Shown piece after piece: positions 39,467 to 53,400 of a stretch of DNA of 64,000 bases. Both the position numbers and the translations under genes were made by a program. The stretch lies in the NCBI GenBank assembly GCA_022605955.1, contig JAKCOZ010000014.1, positions 12,840,001 to 12,904,000 of the forward strand, read 5' to 3'. The first letter of the stretch is position 1. The number at the start of each line of letters is the position of its first letter. Origin of the DNA: Rallus limicola (taxonomy: Eukaryota; Chordata; Aves; Gruiformes; Rallidae). The notes beneath the pieces were generated by a model. It saw only the letters and a list, made by a program, of their open reading frames with translations. It did not search any database and had not been told where the DNA came from.

Positions 39467-42400
39467 TTGAGTGAATTCTGGTTCTAACAGGAATAGTTGT
39501 GTGGACCTTACCGAGGCTGGGATTTGAGACCAAGCCCTGTTACCCCTGCTCTTTCTTTCTTTCCTTGCTGTTGGTTATAGCCTAGCCTTGGCTTAGAGCA
39601 GCTTAACTCAGGATATTTGCTAGCAGACTGGGCTAGAGATTGCTCTTGCCAGCTTGGACCATACTGTCTGGGCAGCAAGGCACACATAGGCTCTTCTCCA
39701 AAGGATGCTGAAGTTTGGGCTGAGCTATGTCAGAGGGAATTTAAGCTGTTGATGCTGCACAAGGGAAATTTTCAGCTCAGACACAGGCTTCTCAGGACCA
39801 GAGCCAGGCCTTATCCAAATCCCTGCCTGGAGCCCATGGCACAGACTACTACTGAAGTATTGGAAAAACAAAGTTGTGAGCTTAAAACACATCTCAGATA
39901 AATTGTGTTCCAAAAGCAGTAATTTAACATGAGCTGAGAGAGAGCCCATGCCATGCACTTTCATAGGAGCATTTATGCTGGTGGGCAGGCATGAGAACCA
40001 ATGGACTTTCAGTCAGGAGCAGTAAGGAGGGACAGGACTACAGATGAATGGGTCAGGGATAGCATACAAAATTTTGCAGAAATATTTCCAAATGTTAGCT
40101 CATGAAATTAGGTTCTGAAATTTGCAAAACAGTCTTCTGAAAACAGCCATCCCCATGGTGTAAGGTAAGTCAGCTGGACCTGACATTTAATTATATTATA
40201 TTGCTATCCCTTTTCTCCCCTCTTCTTTTTTTTTTTTTTTTAAATAACCAAATCCCTTTGAGAGAAAGGGAGGAGTTAAATATTTTACTTTTATATGTAG
40301 CTGTTACAGTGGGATGCACAGAGAGACATCCATCCTCAGCTGTCTTCACAGCAGGTTTTCCAAGGAAAATTTGTGCTATACTATGCCATTATTAGTCTTT
40401 GGAAAAGAGAGATCCCAATATTCAGTGACAAAAAATTTTCAAAACTTTCTTCCTTCTCTGCTATAAACCTAAAATAGTTATTCAGGACTGCTTCTTACAT
40501 AGCTAGAAGCCCATTATCTGTTCTGCTTATGGTGCTATTTATAAGTAGCAATAGTGTCTCTAGAACTCTAACCGCAGCAAGTTACTGTGGAGCAAATAGC
40601 ACGGGAAGGTGCAAAGAAGATCCTAGGCCACCCACATCTGCCTAATTCAGACAGAACATGTCTTTGTCTGTGAAGAGACGTATCAAATAATATAGTGACC
40701 CAGCCAAAAAAGAAGAGTTCTGCCTCTGTCCTGAGTACATGCTATAATGTTGATTAAAGTTGGTTGTTGCTAGATCACAGGCTTCTGTAGATTTAGATTT
40801 TGAGAGTGAGTCAGTTCCTTCCACTGCTGGACCAAGACCAGTTTGTGGATGTGGTTGGTAGCAAGTAAAGATCAATTTCTTGGATGCCATGTACTTGCCA
40901 TACAGTTGACTGCATGCTCTCCACAGTGTAGGTCTCCTGTCAGAATATTCAGTTTGGACCACTGAAGATAGATACAAGGAGTCTACTAAATAGCAGCTGG
41001 TTTTTTTCTTTTTTTTTTTTTTTTCTTTTCCTTTCTGCAGTTCTCATTCTTTCTCCTGATCATGCATGGTTATTATTTAGATTCACTGTTTCCAAACACA
41101 TCTCTACATGTCCAGTTTTAAATACAGGTCAAAGCAACTATTCCAACCTTAGCAATAAAAATTCACAGGGTAAGCATAGAAGAAAGCTGCCCATAAATGC
41201 ACATCCTGCAGCCCACCTGGCCTTAACTCTCAGGGGAAAAGTGAGTGCAGAGCAGGATGCCTCCAACAGTAATACAGCTTGTGGCTGTGAGGAAGAGCTA
41301 AACCAACCAAGGAGGATTTCAGCCAGGACCTGCACATACACAGAGGGTACACTGAATCTCTGCTGGTCACCCCAGGGTCACTAGAACATCGAAGTGAGGG
41401 GCATTTCTCAAATCCCAAACTGTTTAGGACATGCTGGGTTAAAGCTGATCCTTTTAGTCCTATTGGGAATCTCAGCAGCTGGTTTTGGAGCATTGGTATA
41501 ATGCATTTTCAATCATTGCTCTACATAAGAAAGGGACTCAGTATTGCATCAACTACACTGCCAACCTCTGGCCCTGGTGATGATGGGTGGCACTAATGAC
41601 TAATAATAAATGTCTATTCTAATTGCTGCAAGATTAAGAAAAAGAATCTTTTTGAGCAATAATTCTATATCCCAGTCTGCTTCTTAATTCCTTCTCTTAT
41701 GATTGAAAGATGATTAGCTAGTATTCCCAGTCTTTATATTTAACATTCATTTACTCCTAGACTGGCATAACATAATCATAATAAAAATAGATTTATTGGT
41801 TTGTTTCTCCTTCTAGCCCAATTAGGTAAAGCTCAGAATTTTATAGGGTATTGAGGACACTGAAGCAGACGCTGAATAATAACAGCTAATCTCTATTCAT
41901 TGTGATATATCCCAGAACAGCTGCAAATGATGGCCAAGCTCTGTTATCATCCTGGATAGCATGAAAACGAAGGATTTCTTCCAAGTACCTCCTCTACATG
42001 ACAGACCCATTTTCATTTCCTATTTAGTTCTCTTCTCTCACATGATCAAAATACCTTGAACTTCCACAGATACACAACAGCTATTCCTTATCCTATGATC
42101 ACTTAGAGGGAAGATTGTGGAGACTATCCTAAGGTATGTTTTAAGAGGGCCAAAAAAATACTGAGGTTGCCACAGATAATTCCAAGAGTTCCTTCACTTC
42201 TGCTGGTTATAATTGAAATGCAGGTTTGGAAAATACGGTATATACAAAACTAGTATTAATGATCAGCCTACAAGTACTTTTGGGAGTATGTATGAAACTG
42301 TGTTTATTAAGAAGTTTACAGAGAGTACAACACATTGTGTGCCAAATATGGGGAGTCTCCATCCCTATAGGAGAAATAGTCAAAATCCAGTAATCTGTTA

Positions 42401-45400
42401 AACTGTGCTGTAGTGTCACACTTGTTCAGCCTTTTCAGGCTACATTACAGCACAAGGTGTTAATTCCCAAGTCACGCACTTGTCCCAGGTGAGCGGGACA
42501 TAGAGTCTCAAATATTCCATCCAAACACAGCGTGTTTTTCTTGTTCCACCGTTTCCTGGTTTCCTATTCCCAAGAAACTGAAATATAGTTTGAGATACTA
42601 AATTTCACAAGAATCAATGCTTGGAAAAATCTCAAGGATGATGCCAACCATCTTACCAGCAGTAAAGTACTAAGACATGGCAACTCAAGTGTTATTTTTT
42701 AAGGAAAGTAACACATGGTAGTCCTGGTTTTTGCATTCCTTGCTGCTTTTTGAAGTGTGTTAGACAACTCTAAAAACAGGCATGAGTGTAATCACCAGGC
42801 ATTTGTAAAGGAGCCTGTTTGTGAATGCCAAAGAGATTCGAAGGTAGATATATTTTGAAATAGTTGAGCTGGAATAGTTCCTTTCCCTTCATCCCACACA
42901 ATTTTGGGGGGGAATGTGAGAACAGAGCGCGTGTCTGTGCTGTACAGCCCTTTGGATCTGCAGCACAAGGGACTGTAAGGTATGCAGCCAGCAGAAATGG
43001 TGCTGTTTCATCAAGTATTAGCCACATTTTTGAAATAGAACTTTCCTCTAACACACAAATACTGTGGTTTTGTGTGTACATTTCAATGCTTTTGAAGGCC
43101 ACCAGTTGCAGATACTGGTACAGTCTCTCATAGCTTTCCTGAAGTCAGCAGAACTAGGATAATTTTATAGTTCTCTATTTGTTCCAAAATAAGAGGAAGA
43201 AAGGGTGCAAAGCCCTGTCATCCTCTTTTGCTCCAACAGAGTCCTGATCTTGACTAGTCGCAATAACATTCCAGAAAGACAACTGAAATGCTTCCCTTGT
43301 CTTTGTGTGCCTGATGTCCCAGCAGATGAGGAGAGCCTGATGACTTAAGGGCAGCAAGCAGGGCACACGAGACCCTGGCACTGGGTTGTTCACAGTGGCC
43401 ATAGCTTGTGTAGACAGAGCCAATTCAGCTTCAAAGTATCTAACTTGGGTGCTGCTGATGGCACAGGCGTCAGGACAGCTATAGTGCAAAGAGAATACTT
43501 CGGTAGTTAACACGTGTATAGTTTGTATTAGCCACAAATCACGTAGTTTGAAGTTTATGCTCATTGCATAAATAAGCGATAGGTCAGCATGGCTTATGAG
43601 AGGGTTACCTGGTGTTCTCCCTTTCTCAGCTTTCATTGGGGTGGTGGAAATGACTGTGCAATACCCTCAAGCTGTAACCACTCATTTGCAGTGTGGAGAA
43701 GTGGCCACTTAAAGCCCAGAACAGCAATTCCCTCGGGCTGCCTGGCAGCTGTCAGCAAGGCCTGTTTGGTAACTGGGACCTAGATGGACTCTGAACCTCT
43801 ATGGTTAAGGAGCAAAGGGCCCCTTACCAGTTGCCCAAGCTGTCAATTCATTTAATTCAACAGCTCTAAATTAAAAGTTTTGATTGCAAGGATTTTAGCA
43901 TTACAAGTCCTATTCATTCTCAGTTCTGAAAACGTAGGGAATAACTGGTGCTGAAAAAGAAGAAAGGAAAACGTGCTCCCAATCAAGTGGACACAGTATA
44001 TGATGTTTCTTACGTATGTATTGCAACAGTTTCCAAACTCCTCTTTCTTTTAATCATTTTGTGCTTAATTAGTACTTCAGAAGACTTGTTCTTTGAAGAT
44101 CTGTAATGATCAAAAAGTCTTTAGTTTGTTACTGAATGACATCTTTCTTAATCAATAACAATTACACGTACTTAGGTGTGAAGCATGCATTCTTTGACGC
44201 ATCTCAAAATACATTACAAAGGAGCACAGCATGCAGTTCATCATGATACTTCACCATGTCAGATGACTCACATTATTGTAATTCAATCAACAAGAGATAT
44301 TTAAAACTAAATTCCTCAGAATTTCAGTTGTTTACTGTGCTTTCTCTGAACATTATTTTTACCTATTAGTATGTCAGCCAATATTGTAATACCCTTTTTG
44401 CCTAATTTAACAAGGCAATTACCTCAAATTAGGAACTCTAAACTTTTTTTTTTTGCAGTTAGTTTTTAAAGGCAAAGATGCCTTGTACGATCTGAATATG
44501 GTTTGTATCATCTGAAAACCTCCACATGTGTTTTGCTGTCTTCAAACCTGGCACCAGTTGAGACATTAAATTTTATTAAACTGTCCAAATAAACCATTAC
44601 TCTTGTACTGGTGGTGGTGCGTGCCAAATAGTAGCCTGAAGCAGAGCTGCTTGGCTCTGTTAAAACCCTGAGCTAACAGGTTCCTAATGAAAGCAACAAT
44701 TCAGACTAAACTGTAAGAAGCATGGAAGGGCCTATGCTTCTCTCATAGAAACAAGTATGTTGTTTCATTATTGTTTGGTGGTAAGAGAGGCCACATTTTG
44801 ACTCACCTTCAAAAATGTGCACAGTATTTGTTCACGCAGCCTCTCGTAGAGGAGATGTCTCAGCACATTTAAGAGGTGCTGCCCAACCCTTTCTTGCACA
44901 TGAATACAAGGGACAGGAGAAAAGGAATAGGATGGAAATCACTCCTTGACTTCAGGGTAAAGAAAAGATCAAGATCTCACTTCAGTTCTTCCTTGAAGTC
45001 TTGAACGGAAGAAAATCGCATGGGCTTGTGCCAGCCCTCTGCATCATGGGGGATGCTATTCCAAACTGCAGCACAGTTTCTGCATGCCCATCCGGGAGCA
45101 GTAGTACTCTGCTTATGAAAAATCTGCTTCTTTGTAGGTCAGATATAGACACAAGCCTTGCTTCTGTGATGACTAATAAGAACTTCAAATTCAGTTTTCT
45201 TTTTGTTTTTTTTTCTTTTTCCCAGCATACAGTTACAGATGATTTAAGGATTTCTTTCCACCCTGTTTTTTAGCAAATCATGTTATTTCTAAGATCATGA
45301 TCTTCTGAACTCATATATACATAGAGATCTTACTATCCAAATGTTTTCAACCAATCATTTCCCTTAAATTAATTTTTACACTTATTTTCATAATGTTTCT

Positions 45401-47337
45401 GTATGATCTAGAGAATTATTTCTGCCCTAAAATGGAAAATTGAAGTACAGCTGATTCTTCCCTTACGTGTTCTCCTTGACTTTTGAAATTGATGTGTACT
45501 TGATTTTAGACAAATAATGCTATTTCAGAAATGTCTCATTAGTATAAACAATGATGTAGTTGATGTTTTTCCTGTTTGCACCTGACACTGTAGTATCCAT
45601 ACACAATATACAAGATCCGTTGTTACTGTGCTCATGCTGCATTTCTGTAAGCACAATGTATCATCACTGGACAATAATTTTGCCAGATCAAGGCTGTGAC
45701 TTTGCCCTCTGAAGGCTGTCTGTAAGGAGATAATACTCCTTGAAGTAGACAGAAGGATTTACAATGAACCTCTTTTTAATTATCATACATAACTCTAGGG
45801 AGCTTTTCAAAATGGTCCCTCTTTGAGTAATTTTAATATGTTTTTACAAGGTTTAAAGTGATATAGGTCCAGAGGCAGAATAATATGTATGGCTATTTTT
45901 AAACGCTGGTGTAAAACCCCAGCTGCACAGCTTTGTCTGTATTCATAATTTATTAATCAGTACATTTTAATGTCCTTGCTTTTCTCATTCTCCCATTCTC
46001 TTCTTCTGTGTCCCTGCCCAGCTGCTTTCCAGAGACCATTTTAAAACTAATTCTAATGATTTTAGGTGCTTTTAATATGACTATCATCACAAGGCTGTTC
46101 TCTTGGTGAAACAAGTCGTTAGCTGGCAGCAGTATTATTTGGGGACCTTGTCTCATTGTTTCCCCCAAGCTGACAAGAGTCAGGCCAAATCCTTGGTCTA
46201 ATCCTGTTTACTTATTTACAATTTAAATGAATTTAAATGAATATGTTGCAGGATAATCGGTTCCCTTAAAATATAATAGCGAAATAAAGAAGCTCTAATC
46301 TCCAGCTGTTGAGGGAGACAACTCAGACAAACCCTGGGACCAGGCTCATTCCCTGCAACCAGAAAAACTCTGGCCCATGATGAATTTCCTCTGGCCTCTT
46401 GGGCACCTGGGGCAATTAGTCCCCTTTGATTAACAGTAAGTTTTGACTAAGTTTCAGATACTTCATTGAGCCTGAAAGAGTTCTTGGCAGACCACTGATT
46501 TTAAGTGGGGTCCAATGTTTATACAGGTTAAACACTGAATGACAGCCTTTAGTGCCTTTCAGCATGAGACTTAACAAGCTCTAGTAAGAATTTGTGCACT
46601 TAACCAGTTAAACAAGAGCAAAGCCATCTGATTTTACTATGCTACAAATATTTCTGCTTACTTGCTCTTCCACTTTTCTTTTGGTTTACACTTGTTCTTG
46701 TGGATCACTCTATCTATCAGGAGTCACTAGCCTCAGCTTTGGCACCTTGCCTGAGATCAGTGCCTCGTAACAAAAAATCCCTTAGTGAGTTTCTTTGTGG
46801 AAATCTGTTCTTGCCCCACTTCCTAAAAACCAGAGAGACAGTGTTCATGCTTCTCATTCTCACAGAACCTCTGTTTCTTACATGGTGTTTCCTCATTCAG
46901 GTTGTACTGGCAGAGCTCAGTTCAGTGTGGAGCTCTGTCTCTTTTGGACTTCTCCTGAAAAGGAGACTGATGAAGAATAATTATGAGAACCACAGACAGT
47001 GTTAAATCTCTATCAACTTCTCTTCAGAGTTTACTTCATTGGGAGATGGAGGGAAGGGGGCAAAGGGGAGGAATGCACATCTTAGGGTTTCAATCTTGGT
47101 CCTCCTTGATGTCCAGCACCAAAGAACAGTAATAACATCTGATATATGCGAAGAGAAGGAAATCTTCACACATAGCAGATAGCTGTGTGTATATATATAT
47201 CCCTATAGGTCCTGTAATTTCCCCTGTAATACCTGTTATTACACCATTACATAATTGTCTTGCAAGACAGTTTAACAGGAGATGAAAGTATTTTTTGCAA
47301 CAAATTTGCTGCAGGAAAAAAAAAAAGCAATCCAATA
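39467..47337. other. Long gene-poor stretch
   Basis: No coding gene or repeat family is recognised. Open frames reach 153 codons (minus, 43175-43636) but show no domain. There is a T-run at 40224-40241. The pyrimidine tract 41001-41040 ends in CTGCAG and looks like a strong 3' splice site, but no open exon with a donor follows it. A (TG)/(TA) microsatellite lies near 47188-47201. Confidence 0.5.
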
Positions 47338-47450
47338 ATAATAACAGCTTTTATACAGCACTTTTCATCTTCTGAGCAGGATTTACTTTGAAAGTAAATT
47401 GCATATATCTTCCCATCTTATCGAGGCAGAAACGAAGTTCTTCTGGTGTG
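47338..47450 (-). repeat. Old MIR/L2-like retroposon fragment
   Basis: On the plus strand 'ataacagcttttatacagca' and 'cttttcatcttctgagca' parallel the amniote block 'cttatatagcgcttttcatc'. Later 'cttcccatcttatcgaggca' and 'gaaacgaag' parallel 'ccccattttacagatgaggaaactgagg'. Order and spacing fit an antisense copy. It is strongly diverged. Confidence 0.55.
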
Positions 47451-50019
47451 TCCATAGGTATTGTTAAAAGTGTCACTCAGCAAAATACTGAGGCACGCCG
47501 TTAACTTTTACTTCAACTCAGATTTTTACAGGATATAATGGTACTACTCTTGGTGCATAATACTGTGCAGATATATAAATAACTGCAGGATCAGGTTCTT
47601 AGGTTGGCAGGTTCTTTGGAGCACATCAGACTTCTCTTTCTATTGCAAAATACTATGTAAATGTACAGCAAAATACGCATGTTCTGTAAATATACACAAT
47701 ACCCCAGTGAATTTGACTAATGGTTTTCTAAATAACAATAACAGACATAATTTTAAAAAAAAATCAACCTGAAACCTAATCAATGAAGTTCCTTATTTTG
47801 AAAGACTCAAGATAACAGATCCTGGGTACCATGTGAGTTCTTCAGAGCAGTCAAGTTTTTGTAAATCCATACGATACAGTACCTAAAGAAGTATCTTCAG
47901 CATGCTATGGAGAGTGTCTCAGATGTCCAAGTCTCAGGTGGCTGGAATGAATATCTGCTATGTTATTGTTAGCTGTTGTTGGATTACCTTTTTAAAAAAT
48001 CTCCTTTTCTTCTGTTGCAGGAAAATAATAAATACACCAAAGTCTCTTATTTTCTGCCCAGACACCCTCCACACTGCTTCTGGGATACTGCTGATTGCTT
48101 CTTATATGTCTCTGTCACAAACAATGATTCTTTATGCAGACTTTTTTTTTCCCCTCCACCTAGCTATTAAAAATGACAGCAAAAATTATGCAATAGAGGA
48201 TTTGTTTGGAAAAACTCATTTGCAGTCTGCACATATACTCAACGAGACAAGCCCATTTCTTAAATAAAACTGTAGTTTAAGAGAAACCTGTGATAAATCT
48301 AAACTGAGGAGAATATCTTTATGAGCTGAGGCTCTATTATGTCCTTTCACCCCTCCCTCCAGAAACAAAAATTATCCACCATTCTGTGATGGTAAGTATT
48401 ATATGAAGTTATTCCTACCATGCTCTCATTGACAAGTGCAAACATTTTGGGGATCTATGGTTTATTCATTTTGTTTAAGAATAATTTGCAGTGTCACACT
48501 ATTCATTGCACTTAGTAGTGATTAATACGACCCTCATTTTTAAGTATATCATTCAGAGGCAACAAATCACCAAGTTATTGGTATGATACATGTACATGTG
48601 TTTTCTGTCTTGCTTCACCAGTCAGAGATGTTTTTCTTCTGTTCCTTTCTTAAAGAAGGTAAGAGGGTAAGAGGTTAGTTCTGTTAGTCTTCACAGAGGG
48701 ACGGCTATTTTATGTTTATTTGGTAATGGTTTTACAGGTGGAGCCACTTACACCTCGCAACCACACCAAGACACCATGGTGCTTTCATGAATGTTTTGCC
48801 AGAGGAGATGTTAAATACCTGAATTCTTATGCAGGGATGTTGAGTATCCTCACCTGTCACAAAGACAAAACATCTCATAGCTTAGAGCTGGAAGCCTTCA
48901 GAAACCTGCTTTGAACAGTTTCTTCCATGATCAAGTTGTCTGGCTGTCCTGCAGTCCTGTCCTATCAGGATAGGCAGGAAGAGGCTATGGATGATGGAAG
49001 CTCTGAGGCCAGGTCTCTCCTGCTAAAGATGGGTACCTCTGAGAAGTTCTTGCCATGCATGCAAGGGAAGATCTGCAAGCAAATTGCAATATTTTGTGTT
49101 GGTGTATTTAGATTTTGGTGGGAATTGCTTTGGTTTGGAATTCTCCATGGGTTTGTCTCTGACTGACCAGTGGTACTGGAGACTGTTTGGTGCTTGTGAC
49201 TCATTGTGTAACTATGTGTATTCCTGGGACCCCTGGAAAATCCAGGGTATTGCTATGTTTTGTACAAGGTTCACGTTCCCTCACAATTTAAGGCCAAGAG
49301 AGATCATCAGATTGTTGAGCCTGCTAGAGGCTATTAAATGTAGATATACCTCAAGGTTGAGACAATTACTTTCATTAGTTCATAGGATTTTAGTCCTTGA
49401 GAAACCAAACTGTTATGTCTAAAGCATTACCTGATATTCCTGAAATACTTGAGAACTGATTAGGTGTGACATGCCCAGATGGTCACAGAAACAATCCATG
49501 AAAAAACAAAATCTACCATCCTCACCAATCTGAGCTCAAAAATTCTCTACTGCTCCTGGACTTGTCTTAATTTAGACCCAAGCATCAGATGTCTAAGATA
49601 ATTTTCTGCATTGGTTTAACTCTCTTCCTGACTACAGCAAAATAAATAATACATGCTTCAAGGGAAGGGAAATAAAAAAAACTACTGCAGAATATGTGAA
49701 GCCAAATATCCTCAGGGAGGATTGGAGAAGAGATTCTCCCTCACCACTGTGGGCAGCCAACTGGAGCTCTCAAGTATGGGATTTGATTATGCTCATTACC
49801 TTAATGCCAACTTGCAAATGTCTGAGTGGGCAGGGTGTAATTCAAGCCATCTTGTTTCAGCCATAATGGAAGAAGTCGCACAGATGCATCATTCTAATGG
49901 ATGTAGGGCTAGAGGAACCACCAGGGGATCTAGTCTGACGTGACCCTCCTTTCCTCCCTGTTCGAGGCTGCTCCGTCCATTAGAAGTTCTCCCAGAAGCT
50001 GGAGTAAAGCTCGTATTTA
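47451..50019. other. Non-coding stretch with one exon-like interval
   Basis: The interval 48021-48391 is bounded by a strong acceptor (cttttcttctgttgcag) and a good donor (ATG|GTAAGTATT). The frame open across the acceptor stops at 48267, so it would be a non-coding or terminal exon. No domain is recognised in the 81 or so codons. The rest of the stretch shows nothing recognisable. Confidence 0.4.
48021..48391 (+). other. Candidate non-coding exon defined by splice signals
   Basis: The acceptor at 48019-48020 is preceded by a 17-nt pyrimidine-rich tract. The donor after 48391 reads ATG|GTAAGTATT, close to consensus. Both signals are in the correct order for an internal plus-strand exon of 371 nt. 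No frame is open throughout, so if transcribed it is more likely part of a long non-coding RNA or a UTR. Splice-like pairs of this quality also occur by chance in 64 kb. Confidence 0.2.
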
Positions 50020-50430
50020 AGAAAGTTTTTAGGGCAAGTCCACGCAATGGTGAGTGCACCGTTCCCCTTTGTAAGCTCTTACAGAGTTTAATTACCTTTA
50101 CTGCTAGGAAACCGCATCTGATTTCAAGGTTGATTACATCTAACCTTAAACTTCCAGTCACTGGATTTAGTTGTGCTTTTGTCAGCAAGAGTGAAAAAGC
50201 TCACAGCTATCTGTTATCTTTTTACTTCATCTTCTCAACCTTTCCTTGAGTAAGTGGAATATTTCCAGCCAGCTCTTTAAAGCCCTCATCTCAAGGCTTG
50301 TTCTTCACTCGTAAAATACTTGGATTTTCTGCAATATTTTCTTGTCTTCTTTAAAGTGCAGGCACCAGAACTGTGCTAGATACTTGGGAAACGGGCAAGG
50401 ACTGTGCTGAATCCTTTGAAAGGCACTGGA
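50020..50430 (-). mobile_element. CR1-L3: Decayed CR1/L3-type LINE fragment
   Basis: On the plus strand 'tctgatttcaaggttgatta', 'catctaaccttaaacttcca', and 'gtcactggatttagttgtgc' followed by 'ttttgtcagcaagag' match the antisense L3 order (tgatttctaggctgaattt, then tagcttcaacttccagccattggatc, then gttatgcctttgtctgctagattgaagag). Later 'tgcaggcaccagaactgtgc' fits the 'gaactgtgcacagtattc' block. It lies on the minus strand, is old, and has no open frame left. Boundaries are approximate. Confidence 0.6.
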
Positions 50431-53400
50431 CTAAGATCTCATGTTAGGGGTGATTATCTAGGGTAATGGCTTCTTATCACTCCCTGGGTCTCTGCTTTCT
50501 CAGACGGTGTCCATTCCTACAAGCTTTTTGTTCCCAGAGGTATTAATTTGTATTTGACTGTAGTAAAATGAATTTAGTGTGCTGCTTGTTGGACAGCGAT
50601 CATTTAACCAAATCAAATAACCTCAGAAGTAATATATCTTCTTTATTTACTGTGCTAAAATACATTTTGTCATATGCAAGCCTTGAAAGCAAAGATTTTA
50701 TCTCATGGTTTGGACTGCTGGAAACAAAATAAAACAGTATTCGGTGAAGACTTTCTGGTTCTACTGGGATATTCACATCAAATGAAAACTTCCCATTGAA
50801 AGCTAAATTTTGGAATGTGTCAGTGAGACACTTCTTAATCCTGGTAATGGATGACCTGTTAATTCCATGTAATGCATGATTTGAAACCAAAATGTCATGT
50901 GGTATTAAGTCAACTCCCTTGCAGAACTCTAAGTACGTCCTATCGATACAGCTGCTTTTCTCATGCAGTCCTGTAATCTTTTATATAAATCTTCTAAATA
51001 ATAAAAAAACTCCACAACAAGCGTGTCTGACAAGACCTAACTTTCACTAACCTGTTTTGACTAGCATTAAATAAATTTATTCTCCAGTTCTTTTCCTAAT
51101 ATTGAAGTACCCCAGAAATACATGCTATTTTGTGAGCAGACCAAAATACCAATTTTGAGTAATAGATGGCATATACCAGAAAAATATACTTTTCCACTTA
51201 TTTTTTTCTCTAAATCAGAGATAGGTGGAGTATGAGCTGAACTGGTTGATCTTATTTACAATCTCTGTTTCTCTTTCAGAGAGCTAATGAATTATTGACA
51301 GTCTAAGGATTTTCTGTTATTTAAAACAGAAACTTCCTTATATATTACAGTGCAACTCCCTGATATGTAGAAAAGGGACTAGATGCAAAAGCAGTGAGAT
51401 CTTTCAAAATGACAGGACCTGCCCAAAACAGGAAAACAGAAGCTACTGGTACTTGAAGAGAGTATTTAATGTCCAAACTTCACGGTGAGAATAAGTGCTT
51501 AGAAATGAAGATGGCCTGCACATGGGTAGCACAGGGCTTAGGTGGGATTGAGAGACACAAAGTATTTGTACTGGCCATTGGCAAAGATGGCTTTTCTTCG
51601 TTATTGACCTTCTTGGGGCAAAATCTCATCACCTCTACATGCAGTGTCAGTACCTATGGGCTGAGCTGTTGGAACCATCAAGCCTAGAGAAATAGCAGGA
51701 GCAGATATCCAATTCAGGAACATGGCTGTAGTGTGAAAGCTGTACTTTGTGTTGCCTTTAGTATTCCCAGGATGCAAAACTTCACACTTTTCCTTGTCTT
51801 TGTAGCTCAAGCCCTGTCCATCACATTCCTTGGAGTGATCCCAAGGAAAAAGTGCTGCATGTCTTTGCACTGTCCTCCAAAATAAAATAAAAATCACAGT
51901 CTGGCTCATGAACAGACAAAATATTCCCTCTGAACTCCTAAGCATATTCTGCTATAAGACCATTGTGAAATATAGTTCTTCAATGTACCTACACCTAGAA
52001 TATGAGTATCATAGCATTGTTGGCTGTGATAAAGAATTGGCTACCTAATAAAAGGAGTATTAGTTAATGGATAAGGAGAAGGTCACTCAATTTATCTTGG
52101 CATGGGAAAAAGTGGTATTCTTTGCTGATTTTCATACAGAGTTATTCAGATCTAGAAACCTTAAAGGAATAGATGGTACCTGATGATTCTTTAATTTTGT
52201 CATTGAAATATTTTGTTAATGTTTATAAATTTTTAAGGATCTGATCCTGTAAAGCCTTGTTTGTATTAATAACTCTTATGTAAAGTCTCACTAAATTATG
52301 TAGGGTTTTTTGCATTAAAAAAATAATTTGCATAGAGGTTGGTAGAGCTGGGCCCTTAAATATTTAAAAACACTTATCAAAATTACTTTATGAGTTAAAC
52401 TTAAGAACCTATTATTTTGTGCTCCCTAATTTTCATAACTATATGAAGTCAGCAGGTATTAACAGTTCCTTTCTTATCTGAGGGCAGCCAAATGACCTTC
52501 TCCTTCTCCTTTAAACTTACTCTCCTTCCTAACAGAGGATTAATCCTTTAACTTCTACTTGTCATGTAAAATGGACATGTGATGCCAATAAGCTAATGAG
52601 CAAATCTGCTAGTGGGTTTGTTCATGGAGATAAGACGTTCCTTCCATCTAGAAGAATAATATATACTTTTTACTGCACACACAGCCAGCTGGAGGGGGAT
52701 GGGGTGACATCAGCTGTATTTCAGTACTTAAAAATCTGTGGCATTTTTAACAGCAAGTAACTGCATCCCTTCACAGTCATTTTCTCCAGGGAAAAAAACA
52801 ACCAACCAACCAACCAAAACCCCCACAATTTCTTCTTCTTTTCAAAGATGTAATAAACACCCATTAATTTCAACTGAAGTTATAGATGCTTAGCTGCTCT
52901 CAGGAGTGAGTCTTTGAGTACAAGCCTGTGAAACAGCCACTCATGTGCAGCTGGACAAAAAAACTTTTATAAGCTGCAATTTCAACAACAAAAATAAGTC
53001 TTTCTATCTTTTGTGAGGTTCTTTTTTCCTTAATCACACTTAAATCAACGGGATGAACAACATCATGACCAAGGAGGTAAGTTAAACCATGCAAGCTAAG
53101 ATCAGTCTTTCTTTAGATTGTCATGAGGTTTTACTATGCAAATGGTTCATTCCACAAAGTACAAGTAGAGGTTCAATTTTAAAGGGAAATTACCACATGG
53201 AAGATACCCATTTTTGTCTGATCAAGTCAACCTGTTTGTTTGGTTTTGTTTTGTTACTGTTGAGCCAGATGAAAAGTAGATCTGCTAATCTTCTTTTTCA
53301 TAACAAAAAAACCCCAAACAACAGCACTTAACAGCAGCAAGTGATTCCAAGGAGGTTTGCAATGCCTGTCACAGAAATATTAGTATTGTGGGTATGAGCA

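Noticed and set aside
41001..41040. Very strong polypyrimidine tract ending in CTGCAG, considered as a real 3' splice site
   Set aside because: No open frame or matching donor follows at exon-like distance. A T-rich low-complexity run explains the tract.
43175..43636. 153-codon minus-strand open frame
   Set aside because: No recognisable family or motif and no supporting signals.
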